Of a stretch of 32,608 nt of DNA, positions 7,729-16,359 are shown piece after piece. Under the pieces are notes generated by a model that saw only the letters and a list, made by a program, of their open reading frames with translations, searched no databases and had not been told where the DNA came from. This DNA is from Luteitalea sp. Its GTDB lineage: Bacteria > Acidobacteriota > Vicinamibacteria > Vicinamibacterales > Vicinamibacteraceae. Position 1 is the stretch's first letter. Every line of letters starts with the position of its first letter. Location of the stretch: the NCBI GenBank assembly GCA_009377605.1, contig WHTT01000074.1, forward strand, positions 1 through 32,608, in the 5' to 3' direction. A program made the position numbers and the translations under genes.

Positions 7729-8866
7729 AGGGGGCGGCAGCGGTCGACAATGCCTCGGGAAGCAGTCTGTCCAAAGGATACAGCTTGTCGACATTGCCTT
7801 TCGTCACGAGCTCGTGCCGAGTGAACATCGCGGGGGGCACCGGTTTCCCGGCGAGGATGGTTTCGGTCAGCCGTATGACTCTGTCCCCATAACGCTCAGG
7901 GAAGTACGCCACCGAGCCGATCAGGGGCGTTCCCTTTCGCCGCAGCTCCGCCCGCGCGTCCTGCGACGCGTTCTGCCCCATGACGGCGCACCGCGCGGTG
8001 CGCCCCGCTTCCTCGAACGCGCGGATCGCACCCAACGCCATCGGATCATTGCCGGCGAGCACCGCCGTCACCCGTGGTGGCAACAGCCGGAGCCGGCGCC
8101 GCACCGTCTCGAACGTCTTCTCGAGCGATCCATTCCCGTCGATCTCGACCGTCTGCGCCTGTTCAGCGGCAGGCAGCGTCTCGTGCAAGCCGGCCAGCAT
8201 CCCGCTGACTCTGAGTCTTGGGAGAGGGCCCGCGGCTTCCTCCCTGAGGAGCATGACGGCGTCGGCGCGGCCGTTCCAGTTGTCCTTGATCCACCGACCC
8301 ATCGCTTGTCCGCCGATGAGACCGGCTTGGTAGTTGTTCGCGCCGAAGAAGGTCGCGCCTGGATGTGGGATCTCGATGGCAATCACCGGAATCCCTGCCT
8401 CGATGAATCGCGCCGCGACGAGCGGCGCCAGCCGCTCATGACTCTGGAACTCGATCACGAGTTGCACGCCCTCGGTCACCAAGGCTTCGGCATGCCGCAG
8501 CGCCGTCCGCGCGCTTCGATGACTGTTGAGCGTCACCAGCTCGAATCCGGCTTCCATCGCCGCGCGCTCGACGCTTTCGGTGACGGCGCGGGAGAACGGG
8601 GTATCGATGCCCCGCGTGGCGAATCCGATCCGATATACCGTTCGCGCCGGTCCCCGGATCGCGCTTCGGAAGCCGGCCGCGCCAACACGCTCGACCATCC
8701 CTTCGCTCTCGAGCGTTCGCATCAGGCGCGATGCCGTCGCCTTGTGCATCGAGGTGCGCTCAGCGAGGTCCCGAAGGCGCAACACTTCTCCCTCGCGCTG
8801 GAACGCCCGCAGCAGGCAACACGCACGCTGGACCGCTTGAACCGCATCGGCGCCCTGTCGAGCCAT
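7727..8866 (-). CDS. Chimeric regulator: IclR-type helix-turn-helix plus sugar-binding domain
   Basis: Predicted transcription factor of 379 residues. The N-terminal part (about 8-60) is an IclR-type winged helix (AVQRACCLLRAFQ, LRLRDLAERTSMHKATASRL, MRTLESEGMVERV). Instead of the IclR effector domain, residues about 75-370 form a LacI/RbsB-like periplasmic-binding-protein fold: VYRIGFATRGIDTPFSRAV, LVTEGVQLVIEF, IPVIAIEIPHP, VTAVLAGNDPMALGAIRAFEEAG, IGSVAYFPERYG. The start is the ATG at 8866, with GGAGG 7 bases upstream. It is divergent from the MFS transporter and upstream of the TonB receptor, with matching inverted repeats on both sides. It likely senses a sugar and controls this catabolic locus. 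There is no signal peptide, so the binding domain is cytoplasmic. Confidence 0.85.
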   Translation of the reverse strand: MARQGADAVQAVQRACCLLRAFQREGEVLRLRDLAERTSMHKATASRLMRTLESEGMVERVGAAGFRSAIRGPARTVYRIGFATRGIDTPFSRAVTESVERAAMEAGFELVTLNSHRSARTALRHAEALVTEGVQLVIEFQSHERLAPLVAARFIEAGIPVIAIEIPHPGATFFGANNYQAGLIGGQAMGRWIKDNWNGRADAVMLLREEAAGPLPRLRVSGMLAGLHETLPAAEQAQTVEIDGNGSLEKTFETVRRRLRLLPPRVTAVLAGNDPMALGAIRAFEEAGRTARCAVMGQNASQDARAELRRKGTPLIGSVAYFPERYGDRVIRLTETILAGKPVPPAMFTRHELVTKGNVDKLYPLDRLLPEALSTAAAP

Positions 8867-8988
8867 CGTCAACCTCCGTATCGCGATGAGAGACAGCGTG
8901 CCCACGGACGTCGTGCCGCCGAGCCAGAGTCTCCCGGTGCGATCTCAATAAAGAAACGTGAGCGAACGCATTATCTCCGAGATTGACG

Positions 8989-9007
8989 TGTCTCGCACCA
9001 CGAGACA
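8989..9007. promoter_or_regulatory. Inverted repeat, candidate operator between regulator and transporter
   Basis: TGTCTCG-CACCA-CGAGACA has perfect 7-base arms with a 5-base spacer, in the 192-base divergent gap between the regulator (start 8866) and the transporter (start 9059). It has the same half-sites and spacing as the dyad at 7706-7728. A smaller ATCTC-C-GAGAT dyad lies about 15 bases to its left. Confidence 0.65.
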
Positions 9008-9058
9008 GACGGGATCTCGACGGAGGACTGTTGACGTCGCCCGTGGTGCTGCCGCCTA

Positions 9059-10378
9059 ATGCCGCGTCATAGTCGCCCAATGCCGATTCCGCACTTCCGA
9101 TGGCTGATCGCGATGGTGCTGTTTGCCGCCACGGCTCTCAGCTTCTTCGACCGGCAAGTACTGTCGGTGCTCGCGCCGCCGATCGGCAATGAGCTCGGGA
9201 TGGACAATGTCGCCTACTCGTGGGTGGTGTTCGCGTTCATCCTCAGCTACAGCGTGATGTTCACCGTCGGCGGGTGGCTCATCGACCGGCTCGGCACCCG
9301 CAACGGCCTGGCGCTCTCGGTGGGCCTGTGGAGCGTGGCCAGCCTGCTCCACGGCACGGCGAACAGCACGACGCAGTTGGCGGGCTACCGGTTCTTGCTC
9401 GGTGTCGGTGAAGGAGGCTGCTTCCCCGGCGCCGCCAAGGGCGTGGTCGAATGGTTTCCGAAGCGTGAGCGGGCCCTGGCGATGGGCCTGGTCGCCTCTG
9501 GAGGCTCCGCAATCGGGGCGGTGGCGGCGCCCCCGCTCATCGTCTGGACGTCGTTTCACATCGGCTGGCGTGGCGCCTTTCTGATGACGGGGCTCATCGG
9601 CGGCGTCTGGCTCCTGGCCTGGTTGATCTGCTATTCACGTCCTGAACAATCTCGGTTCCTCTCCGAAGAGGAGCGGCAATACATCGAACAGGATCGCAAC
9701 GCGCCGTCCCCACGCGACGCGTCGTCGGTCGCGCTCGACCCGCGCGTCCCGTGGAAGGCGCTTCTGAGGCAGCCGGAAGTGTGGGGCCTGATCGGGTCCC
9801 GCTTCCTCTTCGATCCGGTCTTCTACTTCTATATGTTCTGGATTCCGCAATACCTCAGTCAGGAGCGCGGTGCCTCGCTCGAGCGAATCGGCGAGCTGAC
9901 GTGGATACCGTTCCTGACCTTGGGCGTCTCGTCGGTCATCGGCGGCTGGATGTCGGACCGATTGGTCGCGTCCGGTGTTTCGGTGAACGGCGCTCGCAAG
10001 GCGATCCTGCTCGCCTCCGCCTTGCTCACACCCATTTCCGTGTTGACGGTGTATGTCGCTGACGTAGAGACCGCCATCGCGCTCATGAGCCTGCTCATGT
10101 TCGCGCATGGCTTCTGGATCACCAACTTCATGACGATGATCGGAGATCTCTTTCCGAGTCGTACGGTTGCCACCGTTGTGGGGATGACCGGAACGGCCGG
10201 CGGCGTTGGGGGGTTCCTCACCAGCTTGCTCATCGGGAACGTCGTTGAACGAATCTCCTTTACTCCTGTGTTCATTGCCACTGCCGTGATCTATCCGATC
10301 TGTGCGTTGGTTCTGTTTCTCGCGATTCGGGACATAAAGCCACTGGACCTGGATCGTGCTGCGGACTCCTATGCATAA
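9059..10378 (+). CDS. MFS transporter, anion:cation symporter (ACS) type
   Basis: Inner-membrane secondary transporter, 439 residues with about 12 hydrophobic helices. ACS-family hallmarks are visible: LSFFDRQVLSVLAPPI in helix 1, WLIDRLGTRNGLALSVGLWS (loop 2-3 with D-R-x-G-x-R/K-like pattern), GVGEGGCFPGAAKGVVEWFPKRERA, and YSRPEQSRFLSEEERQYIEQDR in the central loop. Relatives (ExuT, GudP, RhmT-like) import hexuronates, aldarates or related sugar acids by H+ symport. The ATG at 9059 is used; another at 9080 is possible and no strong ribosome binding site decides it. The 3' end overlaps the rhamnosidase gene, so the two form an operon. The candidate operator lies 52 bases upstream. Confidence 0.9.
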   Translation: MPRHSRPMPIPHFRWLIAMVLFAATALSFFDRQVLSVLAPPIGNELGMDNVAYSWVVFAFILSYSVMFTVGGWLIDRLGTRNGLALSVGLWSVASLLHGTANSTTQLAGYRFLLGVGEGGCFPGAAKGVVEWFPKRERALAMGLVASGGSAIGAVAAPPLIVWTSFHIGWRGAFLMTGLIGGVWLLAWLICYSRPEQSRFLSEEERQYIEQDRNAPSPRDASSVALDPRVPWKALLRQPEVWGLIGSRFLFDPVFYFYMFWIPQYLSQERGASLERIGELTWIPFLTLGVSSVIGGWMSDRLVASGVSVNGARKAILLASALLTPISVLTVYVADVETAIALMSLLMFAHGFWITNFMTMIGDLFPSRTVATVVGMTGTAGGVGGFLTSLLIGNVVERISFTPVFIATAVIYPICALVLFLAIRDIKPLDLDRAADSYA

Positions 10379-13300
10379 GACAGCGAACGTCATCCTCCGA
10401 GCGCTGGTTGTGCCTCTCGTGGTCTGTGCTGCTTGTTGGGCGGCGGCCGCCAGCGGCTGGTCGCAAACCGCAGAGAGCGGCGTGACGCGTCTCGCCCGCG
10501 GATTCGAAAATCCGCCGCCCGAGGCGCGTCCGCACGTCTACTGGCTCTGGCTGAACGGGTACATCGACCGCGCGACCGCGCTGGAGGAGCTGAAGGCGAT
10601 GAAGGCCGCCGGCTTCAGCGGCGTGCTCGCGTTCGACATGGGCGCCCGCGGGCCGAAGGAGCTGCAGCCGCCCGCGGGCCCAGCGTTTCTGAGCGCCGAC
10701 TGGCTCCGCACGTTCCACGAGGTCGTCGGCGCGGCGCGCGACCTCGGTGTGCAGGTCGACTTCTCGGTCATCAACAGTTGGGATCTCGGCGGACCGTGGG
10801 TGGAGCCGCGTCACGCCAGCATGGGTCTGTACCCGAGCGAGACGACCATTCAAGGCGGCCGACGCATCGACCTCGTCCTGCCGTTTCCGTACGGATCGGC
10901 GTCGGCGCCGAGGGGGGACGAAGGCAAGCCGCTCTTCTGGAAGGATGTGGCGACGGTGGCGCTGCCGACAGCGCGTGTGGCGGGTCACGAGCTCGTGCTG
11001 CGGCTGGATCCCGATCGCGTGAACGACCTGCGTGAGGCAGTCTTCGACAACGGCACGGCGAACGCGGAGCCGCCGCTGGCCGACACGATGACGCCTACGC
11101 GCGAGGTCGCGCTGGCCGTGTCCTCGTCTGGCGCGCGCGAGCAGGACTTTCAGGAAGTGCTCCGCGTGAGCCTGCCGGCCGCAGCAGGTCCGACGCGGTT
11201 CCCGCTGCCAACGGGCACTCGGGCGCGCTACGTGCGCCTCACACTGCTCAGCGGACATGACGCGACGCGACAGCGGTTGACACTCGGCGAGCTCTCGCTG
11301 ATCGACGAGCGAGGCGAGAACGTTGCCGCCTCGCGACATATCGATCGCCAGCGTCCCGGCGCGCTGATACTGCGCCATTCGACGCCGCTCGGATACGACG
11401 CTGAATGGAATCTCGACAACCTCCACGACGGCGACGTGAGCGGTCCCGACGGCCTGTTCGCAACTGCGGGTCTGCCGCCGCTCCGCGTCCGCGACGCGAG
11501 CGCGGTGATTGACCTCACGGGGCGCGTAGACGACTCGGGACGGCTGCAGTGGGACGCCCCGGCCGGTGAGTGGACGGTGCTGCGCTATGTCTGTATGAAC
11601 ACCGGCGAGCGCCTGAAGGTGCCCAGCCCGAACTCCGACGGCTGGGCAACCGATCACCTCAATGCCGAGGCGACGCGCGTGTACATGCAGCACGTGGTGT
11701 CGCGCCTGAGGGAGACGTTTGGCGATCTGCGCGAGAGCGGCCTTCGCAATCTGTATCTCGCGAGCTATGAAGTCCGTGGACCCGTCTGGTCGCCGACGTT
11801 CACCGAAGAGTTCCGGCGACGCCGCGGCTACGACATGACACCGTATTTGCCGCTCGTCTTTGGTGGACGGCTCGACAGTGAGGAGATGACCGAGCGATTC
11901 CTCTTCGACTATCGCAAGACGCTCGGCGAGGTGCTGGTCGACGCGTACTACCGCGCGGCGCGGGAGGTTGCGGCAGCGGCCGGTCTCACGATCAAGTCGG
12001 AGGCTGGCGGTCCTGGTCCGCCCGTCCACAACGTGCCAGTGGATGCCCTCCTCGCAAACGGCGCGGTCGACGAGATCCAAGGAGAGTTCTGGCCGCGGCG
12101 CTGGAACATGGATCCCCTCTGGGTCGTGAAGGAGACAGCCTCGGCGGGCCATATCTACGGGAAGCGGCTGATCCACATGGAAGCGTTCACGTCACACGAA
12201 AGTTGGGTCGGCGCGCCGCAGAGTCTGAAAGCCTCGGCTGACCGCGTCTTCACCGAGGGAGGCAACCACATGGTCTGGCACACCTGGTCGCACGCGCCGC
12301 CGGAGGGTGGTCAGCCGGGATGGGCGTACTATGCCGGCACGCACATCAACCGAAAGGTGACCTGGTGGCCGAAGGTCAAGCCTTGGGTGGACTATCTGTC
12401 GCGCGCATCCTTCCTACTGCAGCAGGGAACGTTCGTGGCCGACGTTCTGTACTACTACGGTGACGGCGGCTATAACTTCGTGGGACCTCGGAGGAACGAC
12501 CCGTCGCTCGGTCCGGGTTACGACTACGACGTCATCAACACGGACGTGCTCCTCTCATCACTCACCGTCCGAGACGACGGGCGTGTCGCGATCCCGAACG
12601 GCACTGACTACGCCGTTCTGGTGCTGCCCGACCGCCGCGAGATGCACCCAGAGGCGCTGGCCAAGGTGGAGCAACTGGTGGCGGCTGGCGCCACGGTGGT
12701 TGGTCCCAAGCCTGGACGAGCGGCCGGCTTTGAAGACTATCCCGCCTCGGATCGACGCGTGCGGCAGCTTGCAGACGAGCTCTGGGGATCAGGGGAGCCA
12801 TCCGCTCGCGGTCGGCGCGCGTACCGCAAAGGGACGGTGATCTGGGGAACACCGCTTCGTGAGATCCTTGCGGCGCTGCGGGTCGCGCCCGACTTCGTGC
12901 AACAAGAGCTCGACGGCGAGGGTGGACCATTCGACTTCATCCATCGCCGCGACGGGACCACCGAGATGTACTTCATTCGGAACACGCTCGATCGCGAGGC
13001 GTCGACCGTGGTGACGTTTCGCGTTGCTGGACGCCAGCCGGAGCTCTGGGATCCCATGACCGGCGAGCGCCAGACCCAGGCGCTCTACGAGATCGCTGAC
13101 GATCGGACACGGCTGACGCTGACTCTCCCCGCACACGGCTCGACGTTCGTCATCTTTTCAAGAGCTGTCGAGCAACCGACATGGACGAGTGTGCATCCCA
13201 CTGCGCAGGTCGTACACATAGACGGGGAGCCAATGCTCGAAGCGGATCGTGCGGGCGACTTCACGTTTGTGGGCGCCACCGGTGAGCGGTCGTCTGTGAC

Positions 13301-13850
13301 GATCGACCCCGTACCGGCGGCCGTGACCATCGACACGGGATGGACGTTGCAGCTCCCCGAGGCGATGGGCATGCCCCGGCAGGTGGCGTTGCCACGTCTG
13401 ATCTCTTGGACGGATCACGACAACCCCGCTATTCGCTATTTCTCCGGCACTGCGCGGTACAGGGCACGCTTCTCGCTACCGTCCGACTGGGACACGGCGA
13501 GCAACAACCCAAAACTCCGCCGCGTGTATCTCGATCTTGGCGCGCTCTGGAGCATCGGCGAGGTGTGGATGAACGACCACTCGCTCGGCATCGTGTGGAC
13601 CGATCCATTCCGCGTAGACTGCACCGAATCGCTCCGCCCAGGTGAGAACGAGCTCATCGTCGAGGTGACCAACACCTGGCAGAATCGGCTGGTCGGTGAC
13701 GCGGCGTTGCCACCGGCGCAGCGCGTCACGCGGACGAACGTTGTGACATCGGACGCCACGCCGTGGAGTGAGTTGCAACCGATGCGCTCAGGCCTCTTCG
13801 GCCCGGTGACGCTGAGGATCGTCTCACACGCCGCCATTCCTAGGCGCTGA
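10371..13850 (+). CDS. Secreted glycoside hydrolase family 106, alpha-L-rhamnosidase
   Basis: Exported enzyme of 1159 residues expected to remove terminal alpha-L-rhamnose from plant or algal glycans or glycosides. The signal peptide is clear (ILRALVVPLVVCAACWAAAA, cleavage near GWSQT). The mature N-terminus has the family signature FENPPPEARPHVYWLWLNG and then AGFSGVLAFDMG; a (beta/alpha)8 region follows with SYEVRGPVWSPTFTEEFRRR and LIHMEAFTSH. The C-terminal beta-sandwich carries YFSGTARYRARF, RRVYLDLGAL, VEVTNTWQNRLVGD, typical of GH106. The ATG at 10371 overlaps the transporter stop by 8 bases; an in-frame GTG at 10356 is an alternative. Length is normal and I see no break. It is probably controlled with the transporter by the upstream operator. 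Confidence 0.88.
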   Translation: MHKTANVILRALVVPLVVCAACWAAAASGWSQTAESGVTRLARGFENPPPEARPHVYWLWLNGYIDRATALEELKAMKAAGFSGVLAFDMGARGPKELQPPAGPAFLSADWLRTFHEVVGAARDLGVQVDFSVINSWDLGGPWVEPRHASMGLYPSETTIQGGRRIDLVLPFPYGSASAPRGDEGKPLFWKDVATVALPTARVAGHELVLRLDPDRVNDLREAVFDNGTANAEPPLADTMTPTREVALAVSSSGAREQDFQEVLRVSLPAAAGPTRFPLPTGTRARYVRLTLLSGHDATRQRLTLGELSLIDERGENVAASRHIDRQRPGALILRHSTPLGYDAEWNLDNLHDGDVSGPDGLFATAGLPPLRVRDASAVIDLTGRVDDSGRLQWDAPAGEWTVLRYVCMNTGERLKVPSPNSDGWATDHLNAEATRVYMQHVVSRLRETFGDLRESGLRNLYLASYEVRGPVWSPTFTEEFRRRRGYDMTPYLPLVFGGRLDSEEMTERFLFDYRKTLGEVLVDAYYRAAREVAAAAGLTIKSEAGGPGPPVHNVPVDALLANGAVDEIQGEFWPRRWNMDPLWVVKETASAGHIYGKRLIHMEAFTSHESWVGAPQSLKASADRVFTEGGNHMVWHTWSHAPPEGGQPGWAYYAGTHINRKVTWWPKVKPWVDYLSRASFLLQQGTFVADVLYYYGDGGYNFVGPRRNDPSLGPGYDYDVINTDVLLSSLTVRDDGRVAIPNGTDYAVLVLPDRREMHPEALAKVEQLVAAGATVVGPKPGRAAGFEDYPASDRRVRQLADELWGSGEPSARGRRAYRKGTVIWGTPLREILAALRVAPDFVQQELDGEGGPFDFIHRRDGTTEMYFIRNTLDREASTVVTFRVAGRQPELWDPMTGERQTQALYEIADDRTRLTLTLPAHGSTFVIFSRAVEQPTWTSVHPTAQVVHIDGEPMLEADRAGDFTFVGATGERSSVTIDPVPAAVTIDTGWTLQLPEAMGMPRQVALPRLISWTDHDNPAIRYFSGTARYRARFSLPSDWDTASNNPKLRRVYLDLGALWSIGEVWMNDHSLGIVWTDPFRVDCTESLRPGENELIVEVTNTWQNRLVGDAALPPAQRVTRTNVVTSDATPWSELQPMRSGLFGPVTLRIVSHAAIPRR

Positions 13851-13880
13851 TCATGAGCGCGCGCGGCATTGGCAGGACGG

Positions 13881-14267
13881 CTAGTGCCGATGGCTGTCCG
13901 GCATTCCGAGTCGCTGCACCGTCTCGCGCTCGAAATCGAACTCGATCAGCACCGCGGGCTCCGCGCCGACGACCCAGCCGTCGTGCCCCGGCTCGATCGC
14001 GACCACCTGGGGCGCCGCGAGATCTAGCGAGCAGCCATCCGGATACTCGATCCTGATCTGCCCACGGGCAAGGAATCCCACGTGCGCATGCATGCAGAGC
14101 TCGGTGCCGACCATCGCCTTCATGTGCGTCGACCAGCGGAATCCAGGGGGATAGACCATGCGCTTCACGCGACCGCTGCCGGCGCTGACGACATCGAGCG
14201 CGACACCGCCGACATCGCGGTGGTCGGCGCCTCTCATTGGGGCGAGAAGTGGGTCCGTTGGATGCAT
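13881..14267 (-). CDS. Small cupin-domain protein
   Basis: Cytoplasmic protein of 128 residues with a single cupin barrel: RMVYPPGFRWSTHMKAMVG, then CMHAHVGFLARGQIRIEYPDG and VVAIEPGHDGWVVG, corresponding to the two cupin motifs. Metal-binding His candidates are in STHM, CMHAH and PGHDGW. The start at 14267 is chosen because AGGAGG lies 6 bases upstream; longer forms lack it. Function within the broad cupin fold cannot be read from sequence. It is convergent with the rhamnosidase (30-base gap) and does not look like part of that operon. Confidence 0.82.
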   Translation of the reverse strand: MHPTDPLLAPMRGADHRDVGGVALDVVSAGSGRVKRMVYPPGFRWSTHMKAMVGTELCMHAHVGFLARGQIRIEYPDGCSLDLAAPQVVAIEPGHDGWVVGAEPAVLIEFDFERETVQRLGMPDSHRH

Positions 14268-14435
14268 GTTGGGCCTCCTGTTCGTCCACGATTCCTTGAT
14301 GTGTTCGTTATGGGCTGAAGCTCCGCGCTGAAGCAATTGCAGCGTCGAAGGCTTGCGGGGGCACTGTCAATGGGTCTCAGGTAAGTGTCTCAGGCCAGAA
14401 CGACGAGAGCATCGTCCAGTCTGTCGAAGAGTGCG

Positions 14436-15203
14436 TCACGCAGCCAGTTCTTGCCGCACTGCATCACGACTACCCCACACTACTGGCACGATGTCGTAGC
14501 TTCGCAAGGCATCCACGATGGACGTCGAAGGAGAGCGATTCTCGTCATTCAGGAACGCGTAGAATCTGGACGCTGCAGGACGGACCTCCTTCGTGTCGAT
14601 CCAGGAGAAGGCCAGGGATTCAGCAAGGTCTCGGCTCGGGCGATTGACGGCCCGGATGAGGCGTTCGGACGCTCGGCGTGAAGCGGGCACGACGAAGTCG
14701 AATGTGTGGTCGTAGCCGCTTCGACCGGTGAACTTCACATTTGGCGTGAAGCGAATGTCGTGCAGCTCGAGCCACGCGGTGACGTCCTCAAGGAACAGGC
14801 TCGCCACGACCGGGACGGCCAGATAGAACAAGTCGTTGACAGCGAGAATGGCTTGAACCAGGTTGTGCTTGCGTGGCGAGAAATCTTGCGGCGTTGCCTT
14901 CACGAGCATCGCGTCACCCTCACGTCGTATCCCGAATCCGTTGAGGGTTGAAGTGAGGAGATCCTTACGCTTCGACGTTTCAAGATCACAGCCGGCGGCG
15001 CGCAGGTCTTGAATCGTCTCGCCGCCATCGGTAAGCACGAATGCGCCATTGTCTCGGCGAACGTAGATTTGTGTGTAGTCGTTATGCCGGTCGAGGTAGG
15101 GAGTGGTGATCTCGACGTACTGGTCATTGACCTCGCGCAAGACACTCTTGTCCCGCACCCACTGCGCGTACTGGTCGAGTAGCCCACGAACTTCGTCGAT
15201 CAC
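14436..15203 (-). CDS. DUF1828/DUF1829 domain protein
   Basis: Protein of 255 residues. The N-terminal half (about 25-115) fits DUF1828: EITTPYLDRHNDYTQIYV, FVLTDGGETIQDLRAAG, GFGIRREGDAMLVKA. The C-terminal half (about 140-240) fits DUF1829: DIRFTPNVKFTGRSGYDHTF, AESLAFSWIDTK, DIVPVVWG. These domains usually occur together, often in phage or genomic islands; no biochemical role is established that I can name. The GTG at 15203 overlaps the upstream stop in a GTGA junction, so translation is coupled. The strand alternation with conserved Asp/Glu resembles a nuclease-like fold, but I cannot confirm this. Confidence 0.82.
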   Translation of the reverse strand: MIDEVRGLLDQYAQWVRDKSVLREVNDQYVEITTPYLDRHNDYTQIYVRRDNGAFVLTDGGETIQDLRAAGCDLETSKRKDLLTSTLNGFGIRREGDAMLVKATPQDFSPRKHNLVQAILAVNDLFYLAVPVVASLFLEDVTAWLELHDIRFTPNVKFTGRSGYDHTFDFVVPASRRASERLIRAVNRPSRDLAESLAFSWIDTKEVRPAASRFYAFLNDENRSPSTSIVDALRSYDIVPVVWGSRDAVRQELAA

Positions 15204-15649
15204 GTGAATAGGCCCCTTCGGATCTCCGGCGGCGCGGTGACATTCACGAACTGCATGAACTCTAACAGGAGCAGCCAAGAATCGCCAGGATTGCTGAACC
15301 GGCCCGACGGGAGCGGAACAGCCCAGCGATCGCCATAGCCCTCGCGGTAGAGGTGCAGATGTGGGCACGGAACCTCTTCGTCATCGGGATTGCGGTGAGG
15401 AGCTCCGTCGAAATCGAGGCGGGCAAGGATGACCACACTCCTCGCCCTGTTCTGGTAAGTGCCCTTAGTGAGCTTTACCTGGCTCCGGGTGATGTCGAGA
15501 AAGAACGACTCGCGTTTGTCTGGACTCTGCAACGGGACACGAACTGCGCCTCCGAGGCTCGGGTACTCATGAATGCTGTCGTCTATCCTATGCTTCTCCA
15601 TCGCCAAGAGCGCATCCGCGTCGGATTGCGTGAGGTTGATGTCTGCCAT
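15200..15649 (-). CDS. DUF6978-like protein, partner of the DUF1828 gene
   Basis: Protein of 149 residues. Conserved-looking stretches are LTQSDADALLAMEKHRID at the N-terminus, GTYQNRARSVVILARLDF, GAPHRNPDDEEVPCPHLHLY and REGYGDRWAVPLP. The PCPHLHLYREGYGD block, with paired His and nearby acidic residues, could bind metal. From memory this matches a family called DUF6978 that is often found just upstream of DUF1828 genes; treat the name as provisional. The ATG at 15649 has AGGAG 5 bases upstream. With its coupled partner it forms a two-gene cassette that may be mobile or defensive; that is inference from context only. Confidence 0.75.
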   Translation of the reverse strand: MADINLTQSDADALLAMEKHRIDDSIHEYPSLGGAVRVPLQSPDKRESFFLDITRSQVKLTKGTYQNRARSVVILARLDFDGAPHRNPDDEEVPCPHLHLYREGYGDRWAVPLPSGRFSNPGDSWLLLLEFMQFVNVTAPPEIRRGLFT

Positions 15650-15779
15650 GTCGTCTCCTAGCCCTCGCAGAACCCCTCGCACGATGCCCCTTCGAAGGGC
15701 CACGATTCTTTCCCGTTCCGTGCCACGCCCAACTTGGCTTCACAGAAGCATACTCCCACGGTTTGGCATCACATCGAAC

Positions 15780-16074
15780 GGCAGTAGCGCCTACGCCACT
15801 GTGACGATCGGCCTGGCACTAGCCTCGTCTGCGCCCACGAAGCATTGCGGCCACAGTCCGCGAAAATGCTCTCTGAGGTCCGCGTCAGATGCGACGGTCT
15901 TCCTATTGGCGCTAACCGGCCCGCTGATGTGGCGACCAGTATCAAGTGCGTCAGCCGGTCCCTCATCGCATCGGAGGTTGTCGGGTATCCCAACTCTGTG
16001 ACGAGTTGACCAACGTCGTCCGCATCACCAATAACCGCGTTTCGGATGTCCGCGCCAGCCAACTTCATATCCAT
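15780..16074 (-). pseudogene. Degenerate GNAT N-acetyltransferase remnant
   Basis: The first 50 or so codons look like the start of a GNAT acetyltransferase (ADIRNAVIGDADDVGQLVTE, then LGYPTTSDAMRDRL and LILVATSAGRL). After that, where the acetyl-CoA binding motif (R/Q-x-x-G-x-G/A) should follow, the sequence runs into unrelated Arg/Ser-rich residues and stops. An alternative frame continues with SDADLREHFRGLWPQCFVG but is not GNAT-like either. No clear ribosome binding site precedes the start. I read it as a truncated and frame-disturbed copy. Confidence 0.45.
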
Positions 16075-16267
16075 GATGAGCGTTCAATTCGCCTGACGGC
16101 CTGACGGCGCGCCGACTCGGCGAGCCCGGCGCCGTGTCCGCCTTTGGGACGAGGCTGTTCGGCAGCGCACAAGAGAACGGTGGCCTTTCGTCTACGGTCC
16201 CAAGAGACCGTGTGCACGTCTAGATGGTACGGTACGTGCTTTGTCGAGGTCTCAAGAACTCGAGGAC

Positions 16268-16285
16268 TCGTCGCAACTGCGACGA
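16268..16285. promoter_or_regulatory. Inverted repeat upstream of the ABC permease
   Basis: TCGTCGCA-AC-TGCGACGA has perfect 8-base arms with a 2-base centre, 75 bases before the permease start. Permeases of this type are commonly controlled by PadR-like repressors that bind such dyads; no PadR gene is seen in the window, so the role is open. Confidence 0.35.
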
Positions 16286-16359
16286 CTCGCTTCTCGGTTG
16301 GTGGTGCTCTTCCGGAAGGGCCACCTTCGGCACCACGCTGGTTCGCGAGGGAGGGCCAG

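Noticed and set aside
10272-12176. A 634-codon open frame on the minus strand
   Set aside because: It lies antisense to the transporter and rhamnosidase, is Arg/His/Val-rich, and has no family motifs; it is a product of high GC codon use.
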